A program made the position numbers and the translations under genes. Shown piece by piece: positions 24,234-32,890 of a stretch of 64,000 nt of DNA (positions are counted from its first letter, which is position 1; every line of letters starts with the position of its first letter). The DNA is from Algoriphagus sp. (GTDB lineage Bacteria > Bacteroidota > Bacteroidia > Cytophagales > Cyclobacteriaceae), in the NCBI GenBank assembly GCA_029945945.1, contig JAQSDM010000007.1, positions 124,001-188,000 of the forward strand, given 5' to 3'. Under the pieces are notes generated by a model, which worked only from the letters and a program-made list of their open reading frames with translations, searched no databases and had not been told where the DNA came from.

Positions 24234-26033
24234 ATGCAAACCAACACCTCTGCTCATACCTTTCACATCCCTGTGATGGGATTGGGGTATACCGTTGATA
24301 CTCCAGTGAAAGTTGCCCAATACGGAATCTCAAGTGTGGTTTCGATTATGGACGACCAACTTCTGGAAGTAATGAGGAAGATTTATTCCCATAAATGGAA
24401 CATTCCATACAAGGAGATTCCGATTCATCTGGAAGATTCAAGGGCAAAACGAATCACAAGCTACCTTAATCTATTGCACGACATCATCGATCATCAGATG
24501 AAGGAAATGCAGGATAGTGACTTGGGTCCCGAAAGTCCCCTGACCAAATACCTCGAACTACTTCCCATTGGCAGTCCACTGAGTCTCTTGGAAGAAGAGT
24601 TGAAACTTGCTTCATCAGAGCGAAAAGAGGAGATAATCCAGGAAATCAAAGATCAGCTGGTAGCCGGAAATGTGGACGTGAATATCATGACCAAAGTGGA
24701 TAAGCTGAATTACGATGAAAATGGAAATGAACTTCCAAGAGAGTTTTCGGATGCTTTATCTGCTCTCCGAGGATTTGCCCAAAGCAAGCTTCACGCTTCT
24801 GTAATATTTTCAGCAGGAATGAATCCGGCGCTTTATGGCTACCTGGAAAAATTCCCCGACTTCTTTCCTGATCATACAGGAGCAATTGCAAAAAGAGTAA
24901 TCTTAAAAGTAAGTGACTACCGGTCCGCTCTGATTCAGGGCAAGTTTTTGGCGAAAAAGGGGGTCTGGGTTTCAGAATTCAGAATCGAATCCGGACTCAA
25001 TTGCGGAGGCCACGCTTTCGCAACTGATGGATTCCTAATCGGTCCGATACTGGAAGAGTTCAAACAAAACAGGACCACTCTGACCGAGAGTATTTTCCAA
25101 ACATGCCAGCAGGCTTTAGCGGAAAAAGGTCTTCCATTGCTTCCTGAGCAAATCGGAATCAAGATTACGTATCAGGGAGGAATTGGTACGGCAACAGAAG
25201 ATTCCTTTTTGAGGAATTATTATGAACTCGATGGCACAGGATGGGGCAGCCCATTTTTGCTCGTACCCGAAGCCACTTCTGTAGATGACGACACGATTCA
25301 AAGAATCATAAAAGCTAAAAATTCCGATTTTTACCTGAGCTACGCTTCGCCTTTGGGCATCCCTTTCAACAACCTGCGAACCAGCAGTGGCGAAGAACAA
25401 CGACAAATGCGAATTGAAAAGCACCGTCCGGGAAGCCCGTGTTACAAGAAGTTCTTAAGCTTCAGCAAAGAATTTACCAAAATCCCGATCTGTACTGCTT
25501 CCAGACAATACCAAAGTCTGAAAACCAAGCAATTCGAGAAAGGAGAAATATCCCGGCATGACATGGATCTGATCCTGGAGAAAGATTGTCTCTGCGAAGG
25601 ACTTAGCGCTCCGGCAATTCTTGCAAACGGAGAAATACCAAAGAGAAACCTGACTGCCGTGACCATTTGCCCGGGTCCAAATCTTGCGTATTTCAAAGGA
25701 ATCTTCAGTTTGAAAGAAATGGTGGATCATATCTACGGCAAAATCAACCTCAAACTGGAGCTGGAAAGACCTCATGTATTTGTAAAAGAATTGCAGCTGT
25801 ATGTGACCTATTTGAAAAAGGAGTTTGATGAATTCCTGCCGGAAAAGTCAACCAGGAAAGAAGCCTATTTGGATAAATTCAGAAAGAATCTGATCCAGGG
25901 GGTGGAATATTATCAAAACCTGGTCAACTCGTTCCAAGTGGATTCGGAAGAAATAATGGAGAAAATGAAACATCATCTCTTAGCCCTTCAGGGAGAAATC
26001 GAAAACCTGGAGCTGAAGTTGGTTGAAAGCTAA
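24234..26033 (+). CDS. Large conserved-looking protein of unknown function with Cys-rich second half
   Basis: The protein has 599 residues, without a signal peptide or membrane helix. Residues 254-266 (GLNCGGHAFATDG) and the nearby QIGIKITYQGGIGTA resemble the glycine-rich face of flavin-binding TIM barrels, but I cannot assign a family. Five cysteines in the second half, C403, C420, C452, C454 and C479, could bind an Fe-S cluster. The last 60 residues look like a coiled coil (EEIMEKMKHHLLALQGEIE). The N-terminus contains MGLGYTVDTP and IVSIMDD. The promoter region has a Crp/Fnr-like box, and the neighbours are NO/respiration genes, so an anaerobic redox role is plausible. Confidence 0.7.
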   Translation: MQTNTSAHTFHIPVMGLGYTVDTPVKVAQYGISSVVSIMDDQLLEVMRKIYSHKWNIPYKEIPIHLEDSRAKRITSYLNLLHDIIDHQMKEMQDSDLGPESPLTKYLELLPIGSPLSLLEEELKLASSERKEEIIQEIKDQLVAGNVDVNIMTKVDKLNYDENGNELPREFSDALSALRGFAQSKLHASVIFSAGMNPALYGYLEKFPDFFPDHTGAIAKRVILKVSDYRSALIQGKFLAKKGVWVSEFRIESGLNCGGHAFATDGFLIGPILEEFKQNRTTLTESIFQTCQQALAEKGLPLLPEQIGIKITYQGGIGTATEDSFLRNYYELDGTGWGSPFLLVPEATSVDDDTIQRIIKAKNSDFYLSYASPLGIPFNNLRTSSGEEQRQMRIEKHRPGSPCYKKFLSFSKEFTKIPICTASRQYQSLKTKQFEKGEISRHDMDLILEKDCLCEGLSAPAILANGEIPKRNLTAVTICPGPNLAYFKGIFSLKEMVDHIYGKINLKLELERPHVFVKELQLYVTYLKKEFDEFLPEKSTRKEAYLDKFRKNLIQGVEYYQNLVNSFQVDSEEIMEKMKHHLLALQGEIENLELKLVES

Positions 26034-26168
26034 AATTCATTCCAAAATAAAATCAGGCTTAAAGAGAAATATATTCGGATAAATTAGTCCTTTTATTTTT
26101 TCTTTTTAATTTTGAGCGAAAAAAATCATCAGGAGCCCAAAAAGCTCCTTTTCTTTAATTTAAATAAA

Positions 26169-26182
26169 GGATATTTTTATCT
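26169..26182. promoter_or_regulatory. Candidate Rrf2 operator before the NnrS-like gene
   Basis: GGATATTTTTATCT differs in its last base from the 14-mer at 28837-28850 (and from the reverse complement of 14909-14922). It ends 9 bp before the GTG start, overlapping the region where polymerase or ribosome would bind. Confidence 0.5.
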
Positions 26183-26191
26183 TTTTATATC

Positions 26192-27280
26192 GTGAAACAC
26201 CTCAAGCCAATTCACATCCTTCCGCTGGTTCTTATAGGGCTTTTAGCCGGGATTTCAGGTGGCTGGATTCGTTTAGGAAGCGTCATAATTCCACTGACGG
26301 AAGCTGCTGCCCAGCATGGATTATTGATGGTGGGAGGATTACTGGGTACGTTGATTTCTCTGGAGCGAGGGATGGTGATGAAGCAAAAAGCCTGGTTTCT
26401 GGTGCCAATAATGAGCGGACTTTCCTCTTTGTTTTTCATTGCAGGAGAGTCGCAGATTGGGATTATTCTTCTAATGGCGGCTTCATTTGGACTTTCGGCG
26501 ATCATGCATTTGCAGTCGGTACGGCATCCTCATTTTCACAGCTACCTTATTTATCTGGGAGCCGTTTGCTGGTTTCTGGGCAATTACCTGGTTTGGTATT
26601 ACGGCCTGATCGCCGCCGGCACTACCTGGTGGATTGGTTTTTTGCTATTCACCATTTTGGGAGAGAGACTGGAGTTGAGTCAATTCTTGCCGGTACCAGA
26701 CTGGTCCAAAAAACTTCTGGGAGCACTTGCCGGATTGTTTTTCATTGGATTGGTAGTCCCCTTTCATGGTTGGGGAAATGAAATTCTCGGAGTAGCCGGA
26801 GTACTTCTCGCAGCTTGGCTCCTGTATTTTGACATGGCAAAAGTAGCGGCAAAGAAAGGCAATCAGTTTCGCTACATCGGAATCGGCCTCCGGGTGGGAT
26901 ACATCTGGCTGCTGATCCATGGCTTGATTTTACTGTTACTCGAAGGTCATTCCCTTTATTATGACCTGCTGCTTCACACGTTCTTTTTGGGATTTACATT
27001 TTCCATGATTTGGGCACATGCGCCAATTATATTTCCGCTCATCTTTGGCATCCGGGAGACACCATATCACCGCATTCTTTGGTGGGGATGGGGGATTTTC
27101 CAAGTGACACTGGCAGGAAGAATCGCATCGAGCGGATTGGAACTGATGGAATGGAGAAAATTCTTCGGCGTTGCGAATGGATGGACCATCCTTGGCATGT
27201 TTGCCCTGATGGGCGGAATTGTGATTTGGAAAATACGCTCTGGCAGTTCGTTAAAGAATTCTAAAGAAATTCTTATTTGA
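26192..27280 (+). CDS. NnrS-like membrane protein
   Basis: This 362-residue protein has about 12 hydrophobic helices, starting at a GTG codon. Conserved-looking histidines occur in AAAQHGLLM, MHLQSVRHPHFHSY and LLHTFFLGFTFSMIWAH. NnrS is a haem-copper membrane protein associated with denitrification and NO resistance. The resemblance here is in helix layout and histidine placement, and the size is close to the family's 390-400 residues. The gene has an Rrf2-type site immediately upstream and a strong terminator downstream (27382-27417), shared with the convergent decarboxylase gene. Confidence 0.75.
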   Translation: MKHLKPIHILPLVLIGLLAGISGGWIRLGSVIIPLTEAAAQHGLLMVGGLLGTLISLERGMVMKQKAWFLVPIMSGLSSLFFIAGESQIGIILLMAASFGLSAIMHLQSVRHPHFHSYLIYLGAVCWFLGNYLVWYYGLIAAGTTWWIGFLLFTILGERLELSQFLPVPDWSKKLLGALAGLFFIGLVVPFHGWGNEILGVAGVLLAAWLLYFDMAKVAAKKGNQFRYIGIGLRVGYIWLLIHGLILLLLEGHSLYYDLLLHTFFLGFTFSMIWAHAPIIFPLIFGIRETPYHRILWWGWGIFQVTLAGRIASSGLELMEWRKFFGVANGWTILGMFALMGGIVIWKIRSGSSLKNSKEILI

Positions 27281-27381
27281 ACAAGCCGACCGATCGGCAT
27301 AAATAAAACTCCGCTTTATTCTCCGGGAAGAAACTTCTTCCTCTTGGTTCGCGTAAAATTTCCTTAGGTTTTCTTGATTAC

Positions 27382-27417
27382 AAAAAACCGGCTCCTGATA
27401 GAAGCCGGTTTTTTTTA
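27382..27417. terminator. Bidirectional terminator
   Basis: AACCGGCT (27386-27393) and AGCCGGTT (27403-27410) form the stem. Runs of A precede and runs of T follow it, so it can serve both the NnrS-like gene and the convergent decarboxylase gene. Confidence 0.85.
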
Positions 27418-27439
27418 TTCAATAATCGGAAAGCAATTA

Positions 27440-28711
27440 TCAACTGATGATTCCGGCAGAATCATTAATTTTTGAGTTTTTAAGAACCTCCAGAAAATCT
27501 TTCAAATGCTCTATTTCCACGTGATCCATCACGACAATCTTGTACCAAAGATTTGCATCATCATGGGACTGAGGCACAAGATTAAACTTATGAGCTACAG
27601 ATTTGGGAACCGCAGAAGATCGAATTGCGACGATGTTCATTTCCGGTTCCCTGAAATATGGAATTGCTAATTCATCGAGTTGCTTGCAAAGCCAGTTTGT
27701 TCGCATCTTGAGGACGGAAATTTTTTCAAACCATTTATGCGGTCCGTAAGTCGTCAAAATAATCCAGACAGCAACTGCATTTGCACCGGATCTGCTTCCG
27801 CATAAGGTTAAATCCAGTCCTTCCACATATTTGGCTTCCTTGGTTACGACAAACTCTATCAGTCCTTTCCTGCAAACAAAAATCCCCGTTCCATAAGGCG
27901 CCTGAAGCATCTTGTGGGCATCGATGGTAATTGAGCTGATGTCCGGATTTTGAAAATTAATTTTGCTTTCATGGTCTCCAAAAGGATAGACAAATCCTCC
28001 GTAAGCTCCATCAACATGGATCCGATAGGACAAGCCCAGGGATTTCAAGACGGTTGAAAAAAGCCCGGGATCGTCCACCGACCCAAACATCGTGCTTCCC
28101 AAATTAGAAATGACGATGAAGTATTTTTTACCAGAATTGATCGCGTTTCGAACTGCCTTATCGATAGCATCGATACTAAGTTCGCGGGTGTCCGGATGAA
28201 CTGGAACGGAGACCAAATCGAGCATAAGTACATTAGCACCTTTTGGAATCGAATAATGGGCATCTTCAGAGGCCAAAATGGCAATTTCTTCCAATCGGGC
28301 CCGGTATTTTTTCATGAATTCATTCCGATAAATCCAAAGCGCCTGTATGTTCGCTTCTGTACCTCCCGGTGAAATATATCCGTCAAATTCCCCCTCTCCT
28401 ATTTTGAACAAATCCACACCGATCATATTCAGGACTTCCCGCTCGATCGCTTGGGTTCCTTTGAAGGAATACTCTGAAGTGCCATAAGTATGGCATCCGA
28501 TATGATTTGGGTTTGCGATATAGGTATTCAACACGGGCATTTCCCTGAGGAAAAGAGATTCATTCGCAAAAACCCGCTCGTCGAGCTTGGAAGCCGGATA
28601 CCCCAAATTGGCATCTTTGCTGAAGTCAACATTATCTTTCAAAGCCCGCTGAACCCGATCAAGTCTCTCTTCAGGGCTCAGCTTTTTCCAATAATTCATC
28701 TGAATATTCAT
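27440..28711 (-). CDS. PLP-dependent group II amino acid decarboxylase
   Basis: From the ATG at 28711 the protein has 423 residues; the frame extends to a TTG at 28762, which is less likely. The PLP-binding Lys is in SITIDAHKMLQAPYGTG. The active-site HVDGAYGGF motif and the GGTEANIQALW stretch identify a group II decarboxylase of the histidine/glutamate/aspartate type. It removes CO2 from an amino acid to give an amine. A C-terminal small domain carries NIVAIRSSAVP. Substrate is not certain; HYSIPKG and the length suggest a histidine-decarboxylase-like branch. It appears unrelated to the surrounding respiratory genes. Confidence 0.87.
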   Translation of the reverse strand: MNIQMNYWKKLSPEERLDRVQRALKDNVDFSKDANLGYPASKLDERVFANESLFLREMPVLNTYIANPNHIGCHTYGTSEYSFKGTQAIEREVLNMIGVDLFKIGEGEFDGYISPGGTEANIQALWIYRNEFMKKYRARLEEIAILASEDAHYSIPKGANVLMLDLVSVPVHPDTRELSIDAIDKAVRNAINSGKKYFIVISNLGSTMFGSVDDPGLFSTVLKSLGLSYRIHVDGAYGGFVYPFGDHESKINFQNPDISSITIDAHKMLQAPYGTGIFVCRKGLIEFVVTKEAKYVEGLDLTLCGSRSGANAVAVWIILTTYGPHKWFEKISVLKMRTNWLCKQLDELAIPYFREPEMNIVAIRSSAVPKSVAHKFNLVPQSHDDANLWYKIVVMDHVEIEHLKDFLEVLKNSKINDSAGIIS

Positions 28712-28820
28712 TCCGACAGATTTTAGACCCCAACCCGCTTTGCGGATAGTAGTCAGTTTCAAACTTCCAAATCACTCGATTTCAAGGTGCATTTTTGAAG
28801 ATAAACTTCACTCCGAAAGA

Positions 28821-28832
28821 TGACTTTTATCA
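28821..28832 (+). promoter_or_regulatory. Candidate Crp/Fnr-type activator site before the fasciclin gene
   Basis: TGACTTTTATCA matches the 24120 and 54927 sites with one change. Its centre is 29.5 bp before a TACCTTCG -7-like box (28856-28863). That would put it near -41.5, the usual activator position. Confidence 0.5.
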
Positions 28833-28836
28833 TAAA

Positions 28837-28850
28837 GGATATTTTTATCC
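28837..28850. promoter_or_regulatory. Candidate Rrf2 operator before the fasciclin gene
   Basis: GGATATTTTTATCC is the exact reverse complement of 14909-14922. It sits between the putative activator site at 28821 and the -7-like box at 28856, so an Rrf2 protein bound here would compete with transcription. Confidence 0.6.
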
Positions 28851-28887
28851 TTTTTTACCTTCGGATGAATATTTAATTAATTAACCC

Positions 28888-29454
28888 ATGAAACATCTTC
28901 TCTCCATTACCTTCGGAATAGCAGTAATTCTCGTTACCGCAGGTTGCGGTGGCCAGCCAGCCGGTGAAGCTACTGCTGATAGTTCCACAGAATCTGCCCC
29001 AGCTGTAGGCCAATCCGGTGTACAAGACAGCGAATCAAAACCCAATGTGGTCCAGGTAGCCGTAGGGTCACCAGATCATACCACATTGGTGGCCGCTTTA
29101 CAGGCTGCCGAATATGTAGATGTACTTACTAATGTGGGACCGTTTACAGTTTTTGCTCCGACAAATGCAGCGTTTGACCTGCTTCCAGCCGGCACAGTAG
29201 ACAATTTAGTGAAACCAGAAAACCAACGAAAACTCCGGGATATTCTCGAATACCACGTCCTCTTGGGAGTTTACAAACCTGAAGACTTCGTCAATGGAAG
29301 AAATCTTGGAACCGCAGACGGCCGAAATGTGACTATTGCAGTAGCCGAAGATGGAACAGTAACTATCAACGGAGCAAAGATCATTGGGACTGTACCTGCT
29401 TCCAATGGTATCATTCACGTGATTGACCAGGTTCTTATTCCAGCAGATAAATGA
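28888..29454 (+). CDS. Fasciclin-domain lipoprotein
   Basis: The protein has 188 residues. The lipoprotein signal MKHLLSITFGIAVILVTAGC has a TAGC lipobox and is followed by a low-complexity Ala/Ser/Glu linker. One fasciclin (FAS1) domain then spans about residues 50-188, with the hallmark FTVFAPTNAAFDLLP, ILEYHVLLG and IIHVIDQVLIP. Such proteins are extracytoplasmic and often adhesive; single-domain bacterial members are frequent near stress or respiratory genes. The promoter has both a TGAC-type and a GGATA-type site, so it is probably expressed under low oxygen or NO. A strong terminator follows. Confidence 0.93.
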   Translation: MKHLLSITFGIAVILVTAGCGGQPAGEATADSSTESAPAVGQSGVQDSESKPNVVQVAVGSPDHTTLVAALQAAEYVDVLTNVGPFTVFAPTNAAFDLLPAGTVDNLVKPENQRKLRDILEYHVLLGVYKPEDFVNGRNLGTADGRNVTIAVAEDGTVTINGAKIIGTVPASNGIIHVIDQVLIPADK

Positions 29455-29489
29455 TAGATTGATTTAATATGGTTGAAATGGGAGAAAGG

Positions 29490-29520
29490 CCGGATCTATG
29501 TTAGATCCGGTTTTTCTTTT
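29490..29520 (+). terminator. Terminator of the fasciclin gene
   Basis: CCGGATCT and AGATCCGG pair around a 5-nt loop and are followed by TTTTTCTTTT. Confidence 0.9.
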
Positions 29521-29545
29521 AATGTGAGTTCCTCAAGTGTTTGAG

Positions 29546-29561
29546 AAAAAAAAAAAAAAAA
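29546..29561. repeat. Homopolymer run of 16 A
   Basis: Sixteen consecutive A residues lie in the 294-bp gap between the fasciclin gene and the third Rrf2 gene. No gene is seen in that gap. The run may be length-variable or a sequencing weak point. Confidence 0.8.
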
Positions 29562-29748
29562 TGAAACCAATCTTCAATAAATATTAGAGACTAATCCCTC
29601 CTTTTTATCAGGAGGAAAGAGGAGATTTTTAATGATGGTCTGTTTTTAAAACCCAAAATAATCCATTGGTACTGCCAAAATTAGATACAGTCAGATTTCT
29701 TTCATTGCTCTGAGATTACTCCTTAAATTTCGGACAATTAACTCCGTC

Positions 29749-30189
29749 ATGTTTTCAAAAGCTTCCCAATACGCCATTAAAGCAATCATTTTCATTTGGA
29801 CTCAAAGTCTTCAGGATCGAAAAGTGGGTTCAAAAGAAATCGGAGCAGGCATTGCTGCACCGGAAGCTTTTACCGCAAAAATCCTCCAAATCCTGAGCAA
29901 AGCCCAATTGGTTGGTTCCATCAAGGGACCGAATGGTGGCTTTTTCACAGACGACACGCATGGTAAATACACGTTGAAAGATGTTGTGAAAGCAGTGGAT
30001 GGAGAAACTCTTTTTACCGGTTGTGCAGTGGGCTTACCAAAATGCTCTGAGACAAATCCATGTCCGCTTCATTTTGAAATAGTGAAGTGCAGGAAGGAAC
30101 TCGATCTAATGCTAACTTCAAAAAGTATGAAGACTTTGGCAATAGAAGTTATCAAAGGAGAAACGAACCTTGCCAGAATTGTGAAGTAG
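29749..30189 (+). CDS. Rrf2-family regulator (third of three)
   Basis: This 146-residue winged-helix regulator has MFSKAS, APEAFTAKILQIL and the KGPNGGFF wing, and three cysteines C92, C99 and C105 (GCAVGLPKCSETNPC) at the Fe-S cluster positions. It is closer to the copy at 14433 than to the one at 16735 in the cysteine region (GCALGLEKCS versus GCAVGLPKCS). Its targets are unknown. It is monocistronic and ends in a strong terminator. Confidence 0.92.
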   Translation: MFSKASQYAIKAIIFIWTQSLQDRKVGSKEIGAGIAAPEAFTAKILQILSKAQLVGSIKGPNGGFFTDDTHGKYTLKDVVKAVDGETLFTGCAVGLPKCSETNPCPLHFEIVKCRKELDLMLTSKSMKTLAIEVIKGETNLARIVK

Positions 30190-30220
30190 ATTATCTGATT
30201 CAAAATCAGTCTTATACAAA

Positions 30221-30260
30221 AAAGAAACACCTTGAATCTGAATATTCAAGGTGTTTCTTT
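30221..30260. terminator. Bidirectional terminator
   Basis: AAAGAAACACCTTGAAT and its complement ATTCAAGGTGTTTCTTT form a 17-bp stem with a short loop, between the third Rrf2 gene and the convergent histidine kinase gene. Confidence 0.85.
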
Positions 30261-30284
30261 GTCAAGTCAAGCCAATAATCCTCC

Positions 30285-31556
30285 TTAGCGAGGAAGTGAA
30301 ACAAAAAAAGTAGAACCAAGATTTTTTTCTGTCTCTGCCCAGATTTTACCACCGTGTCTATCAACAAACTCTTTGCAAAGGATTAAACCTAGTCCGGTGC
30401 CTTTTTCGCCATTGGTTCCTATTGAAGAAAAAGAGGTATCTAATCTAAATAGCTTGTCAAGTTCGTCTTTGGCTATTCCTATTCCAAAATCTTTTACTCC
30501 CAAGGTTACTGTATTAAGTTCTCCTTTTGAGAAAAGGAGAATTTCTCCTCCAGGCTTTGAGAATTTCACTGCATTTGAAATCAGATTTCTCAGAATCGTA
30601 GCCAGCATATCTTCATCAGCATGAATCACCATTTCTTCCGGTATTTTTTTTCTAATAGTGATATCCTTTTGTTGGGCGATTTGGTCGTACATGTCTGTTA
30701 CTTCATTCACAACTTCTATCAACACAATATTCCTGGGATTAAAGTTGATTCTTCCTGTCTTAGATTGGGCCCATTTCATTAGGTTACCCAGCAGATCCAT
30801 AGCCCTTAAAGAAGAATCCAGTATGATCCCTGCAAACTCCTCGACTACCTCAAATTTTTTCTCACGAACTTTCATCACCAGCAACTCGCTGTATCCTATG
30901 ATTGAATTGAATGGGTTCTTCAGATCATGGGCAATGATTGAGAAGAACTTATCTTTTTCCGAATTCAGAATATGAAGCTGCCTGACTACTTCTTCTAAAT
31001 CCAGCTCGGCTTTTTTGCGGTCTGTAATATCCAAAATAGTAAGGAGGCAATTATCATCATGCTCTTCCTCTACTATGGCGGTCAGTTGAGCGTAAATAGG
31101 AGAATTACCAGTTCCCAATACAGTCATTTCGCTGACAAGTTTGGTTTTGCTTTCAAAAGCTTTATCGAGAAAAAGGCTGAAAGCCAGAAGACCTTTCCCA
31201 TCTAAAAATTGCCCGAAGTGTCTGTTTTTAAGGAAAGACCGTTCTTTCCCTAACATCTTGGCCCCGATGAGATTCAGCTCCAGAATTTTTCCTTCTTTCG
31301 AAAGGGTGAAATACCCGATAGGTGCAAAATCGTACAGGGAAGTATACTTTTGAGCGATATTTTCGGATCTCTCCCGGGACAAAATCAATTCCTCGTTTTG
31401 AAGTTCTAACTCAATCTGATGAACTTCGAGCTCATGAACAAGCCGTAAAAGGTCCGATTCAGTAGGGACTACCTTGCGTTTCGATATTTTACTTTTCAAA
31501 ATATCTTCCGCCTTTTTTCGAAGCTGATTTGGATCAAACTGATTAACAGGGTCCAT
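30285..31556 (-). CDS. PAS-domain histidine kinase
   Basis: The protein has 423 residues and no membrane helix, so it is probably cytoplasmic. The first 75 residues form a charged coiled coil, followed by a PAS domain (YTSLYDFAPIGYFTLSKEG) and a PAC-like segment. A HisKA domain comes next, with the phosphorylated His in FFSIIAHDLKNPF. The ATPase domain has N-box LRNLISNAVKFS, G1 DFGIGIA and G2 GTGLGL. It lies downstream of the broken CheB-CheR-PAS gene on the same strand, separated by 110 bp. It may have been its signalling partner. No response regulator gene is adjacent. Confidence 0.92.
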   Translation of the reverse strand: MDPVNQFDPNQLRKKAEDILKSKISKRKVVPTESDLLRLVHELEVHQIELELQNEELILSRERSENIAQKYTSLYDFAPIGYFTLSKEGKILELNLIGAKMLGKERSFLKNRHFGQFLDGKGLLAFSLFLDKAFESKTKLVSEMTVLGTGNSPIYAQLTAIVEEEHDDNCLLTILDITDRKKAELDLEEVVRQLHILNSEKDKFFSIIAHDLKNPFNSIIGYSELLVMKVREKKFEVVEEFAGIILDSSLRAMDLLGNLMKWAQSKTGRINFNPRNIVLIEVVNEVTDMYDQIAQQKDITIRKKIPEEMVIHADEDMLATILRNLISNAVKFSKPGGEILLFSKGELNTVTLGVKDFGIGIAKDELDKLFRLDTSFSSIGTNGEKGTGLGLILCKEFVDRHGGKIWAETEKNLGSTFFVSLPR

Positions 31557-31666
31557 TTTTCTAAAAATTAAAGCCTTGGTTCAGGAAGCTCACATTAAGA
31601 AATTACGCAAACAGAAGTTAAAAAATGTTTCGTTTATAATCCATCCTAACCAATAAAATATCCCGT

Positions 31667-32839
31667 TTATTTTTTCTTAGGATGTAATTTTTGAAGTGAA
31701 TCGTTTAATTCTTTGAGTTCAATTTCCAGCATTTTGGCGATGGTGATATCAGAAAATGTTATAACTACTCCATCTACTTTATCGGCCAACGTTCGATAAG
31801 GCATGATTCGCACACTGAACCAACGATTATCGTTGGTGGAGATAGCTTTTTCCATCGTGTTCAATGTCTTCAGTACAGAGATGGCATGAGCTCCTATTTC
31901 AGGGTAATTCAAATTAGTCGCTAAGTCTGTGAAGGGTCTTCCAATATCGCTGTCTCTGATCTTTAAAATGTTTTGGACATGATCAGTAAAGCGTCGGATG
32001 TTGAATTCTTTGTCAAGGAAGAGTGTCGCTATCTCAGTGCTATTGAGTAGGTTTTTCATGTCGTCATTGGCACGTATAAATTCATTCACTTTACTCTGCA
32101 GCTCAATGTTTACAGTTTGAAGTTCCTCATTCATGCTTTGCATTTCCTCTTTCGAGGTTGTGAGTTCCTCATTTGTCGACTGCAATTCTTCATTAGTGGA
32201 TTGCAATTCCTCATTGGTTGATTTCAGTTCTTCCTGTGAGGTTTGCATTTCTTCACGAGTACTTTGAAGCTCCTCATGGCTTCTCCTCAGTTGTTCCTCC
32301 AATTCTTTTAATTTGATCGACGACCTGCTTTTTCCCTCCCGGGTTTTGGAATCTGGTTTTTCAGCAGATTCTTTCACATCAGAAAATATAATGATTATCA
32401 GCCCCTTGACAGAATCAGGAGCATCCAATCGCTGGACTGTCACATCAACATAATGGAAAGTTCCATTTCCTTGGATTCTGGCATTTTGAATGACAACCGG
32501 TGAATAATCCCGCATGGCTTTTCGAATGGCTTCCGAAAGGTCCGGTCTCAAACCTTCCCTGACCATCGCATAAATGTTCATGTTGGCTTTGCCGGCAGCC
32601 GGCTCGATGTACTTTCCGGTACGACCTGTGATGAAAATAATATCACCTTTTTCATTCACCAATACGCTGGCTGGAGAAAATTTTTGAAGTAAAATCTGCT
32701 CGGTAATCGTCTGAATATTATCCAAAACTTTTGGGATAAACTTTTTTTCTGTTGTTAAGCTTCTATTTCTAAAAAATGCACTGGGAAAATCCGACAATTC
32801 AGCTGAAGAAACAGCTGAGATTCGTCTGAATATTTTCAT
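31667..32839 (-). CDS. C-terminal part of the split CheB-CheR-PAS protein
   Basis: The protein is 390 residues if translated from the ATG at 32839. It holds a PAS region (LVNEKGDIIFITGRTGKY), a long coiled coil with repeated ELQSTNEEL units around residues 180-240 and a second PAS domain (FLDKEFNIRRFTDHVQ). It is in the same frame as the upstream CheB-CheR part and is separated from it only by a TAA at 32891-32893. It normally forms the second half of one protein of about 870 residues. Whether this half is made alone is unknown, since no clear initiation region precedes the ATG. Confidence 0.7.
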   Translation of the reverse strand: MKIFRRISAVSSAELSDFPSAFFRNRSLTTEKKFIPKVLDNIQTITEQILLQKFSPASVLVNEKGDIIFITGRTGKYIEPAAGKANMNIYAMVREGLRPDLSEAIRKAMRDYSPVVIQNARIQGNGTFHYVDVTVQRLDAPDSVKGLIIIIFSDVKESAEKPDSKTREGKSRSSIKLKELEEQLRRSHEELQSTREEMQTSQEELKSTNEELQSTNEELQSTNEELTTSKEEMQSMNEELQTVNIELQSKVNEFIRANDDMKNLLNSTEIATLFLDKEFNIRRFTDHVQNILKIRDSDIGRPFTDLATNLNYPEIGAHAISVLKTLNTMEKAISTNDNRWFSVRIMPYRTLADKVDGVVITFSDITIAKMLEIELKELNDSLQKLHPKKK

Positions 32840-32890
32840 TTTGGTGTCAATCTCCCTGAATCCTTCCGTAGAAACTCCCAGAGATTCAGC

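Noticed and set aside
32100..32290. Repeated ELQSTNEEL DNA units as a candidate recombination or phase-variable repeat
   Set aside because: Such coiled-coil repeats are normal for CheB-CheR-PAS proteins and the units here differ in sequence.
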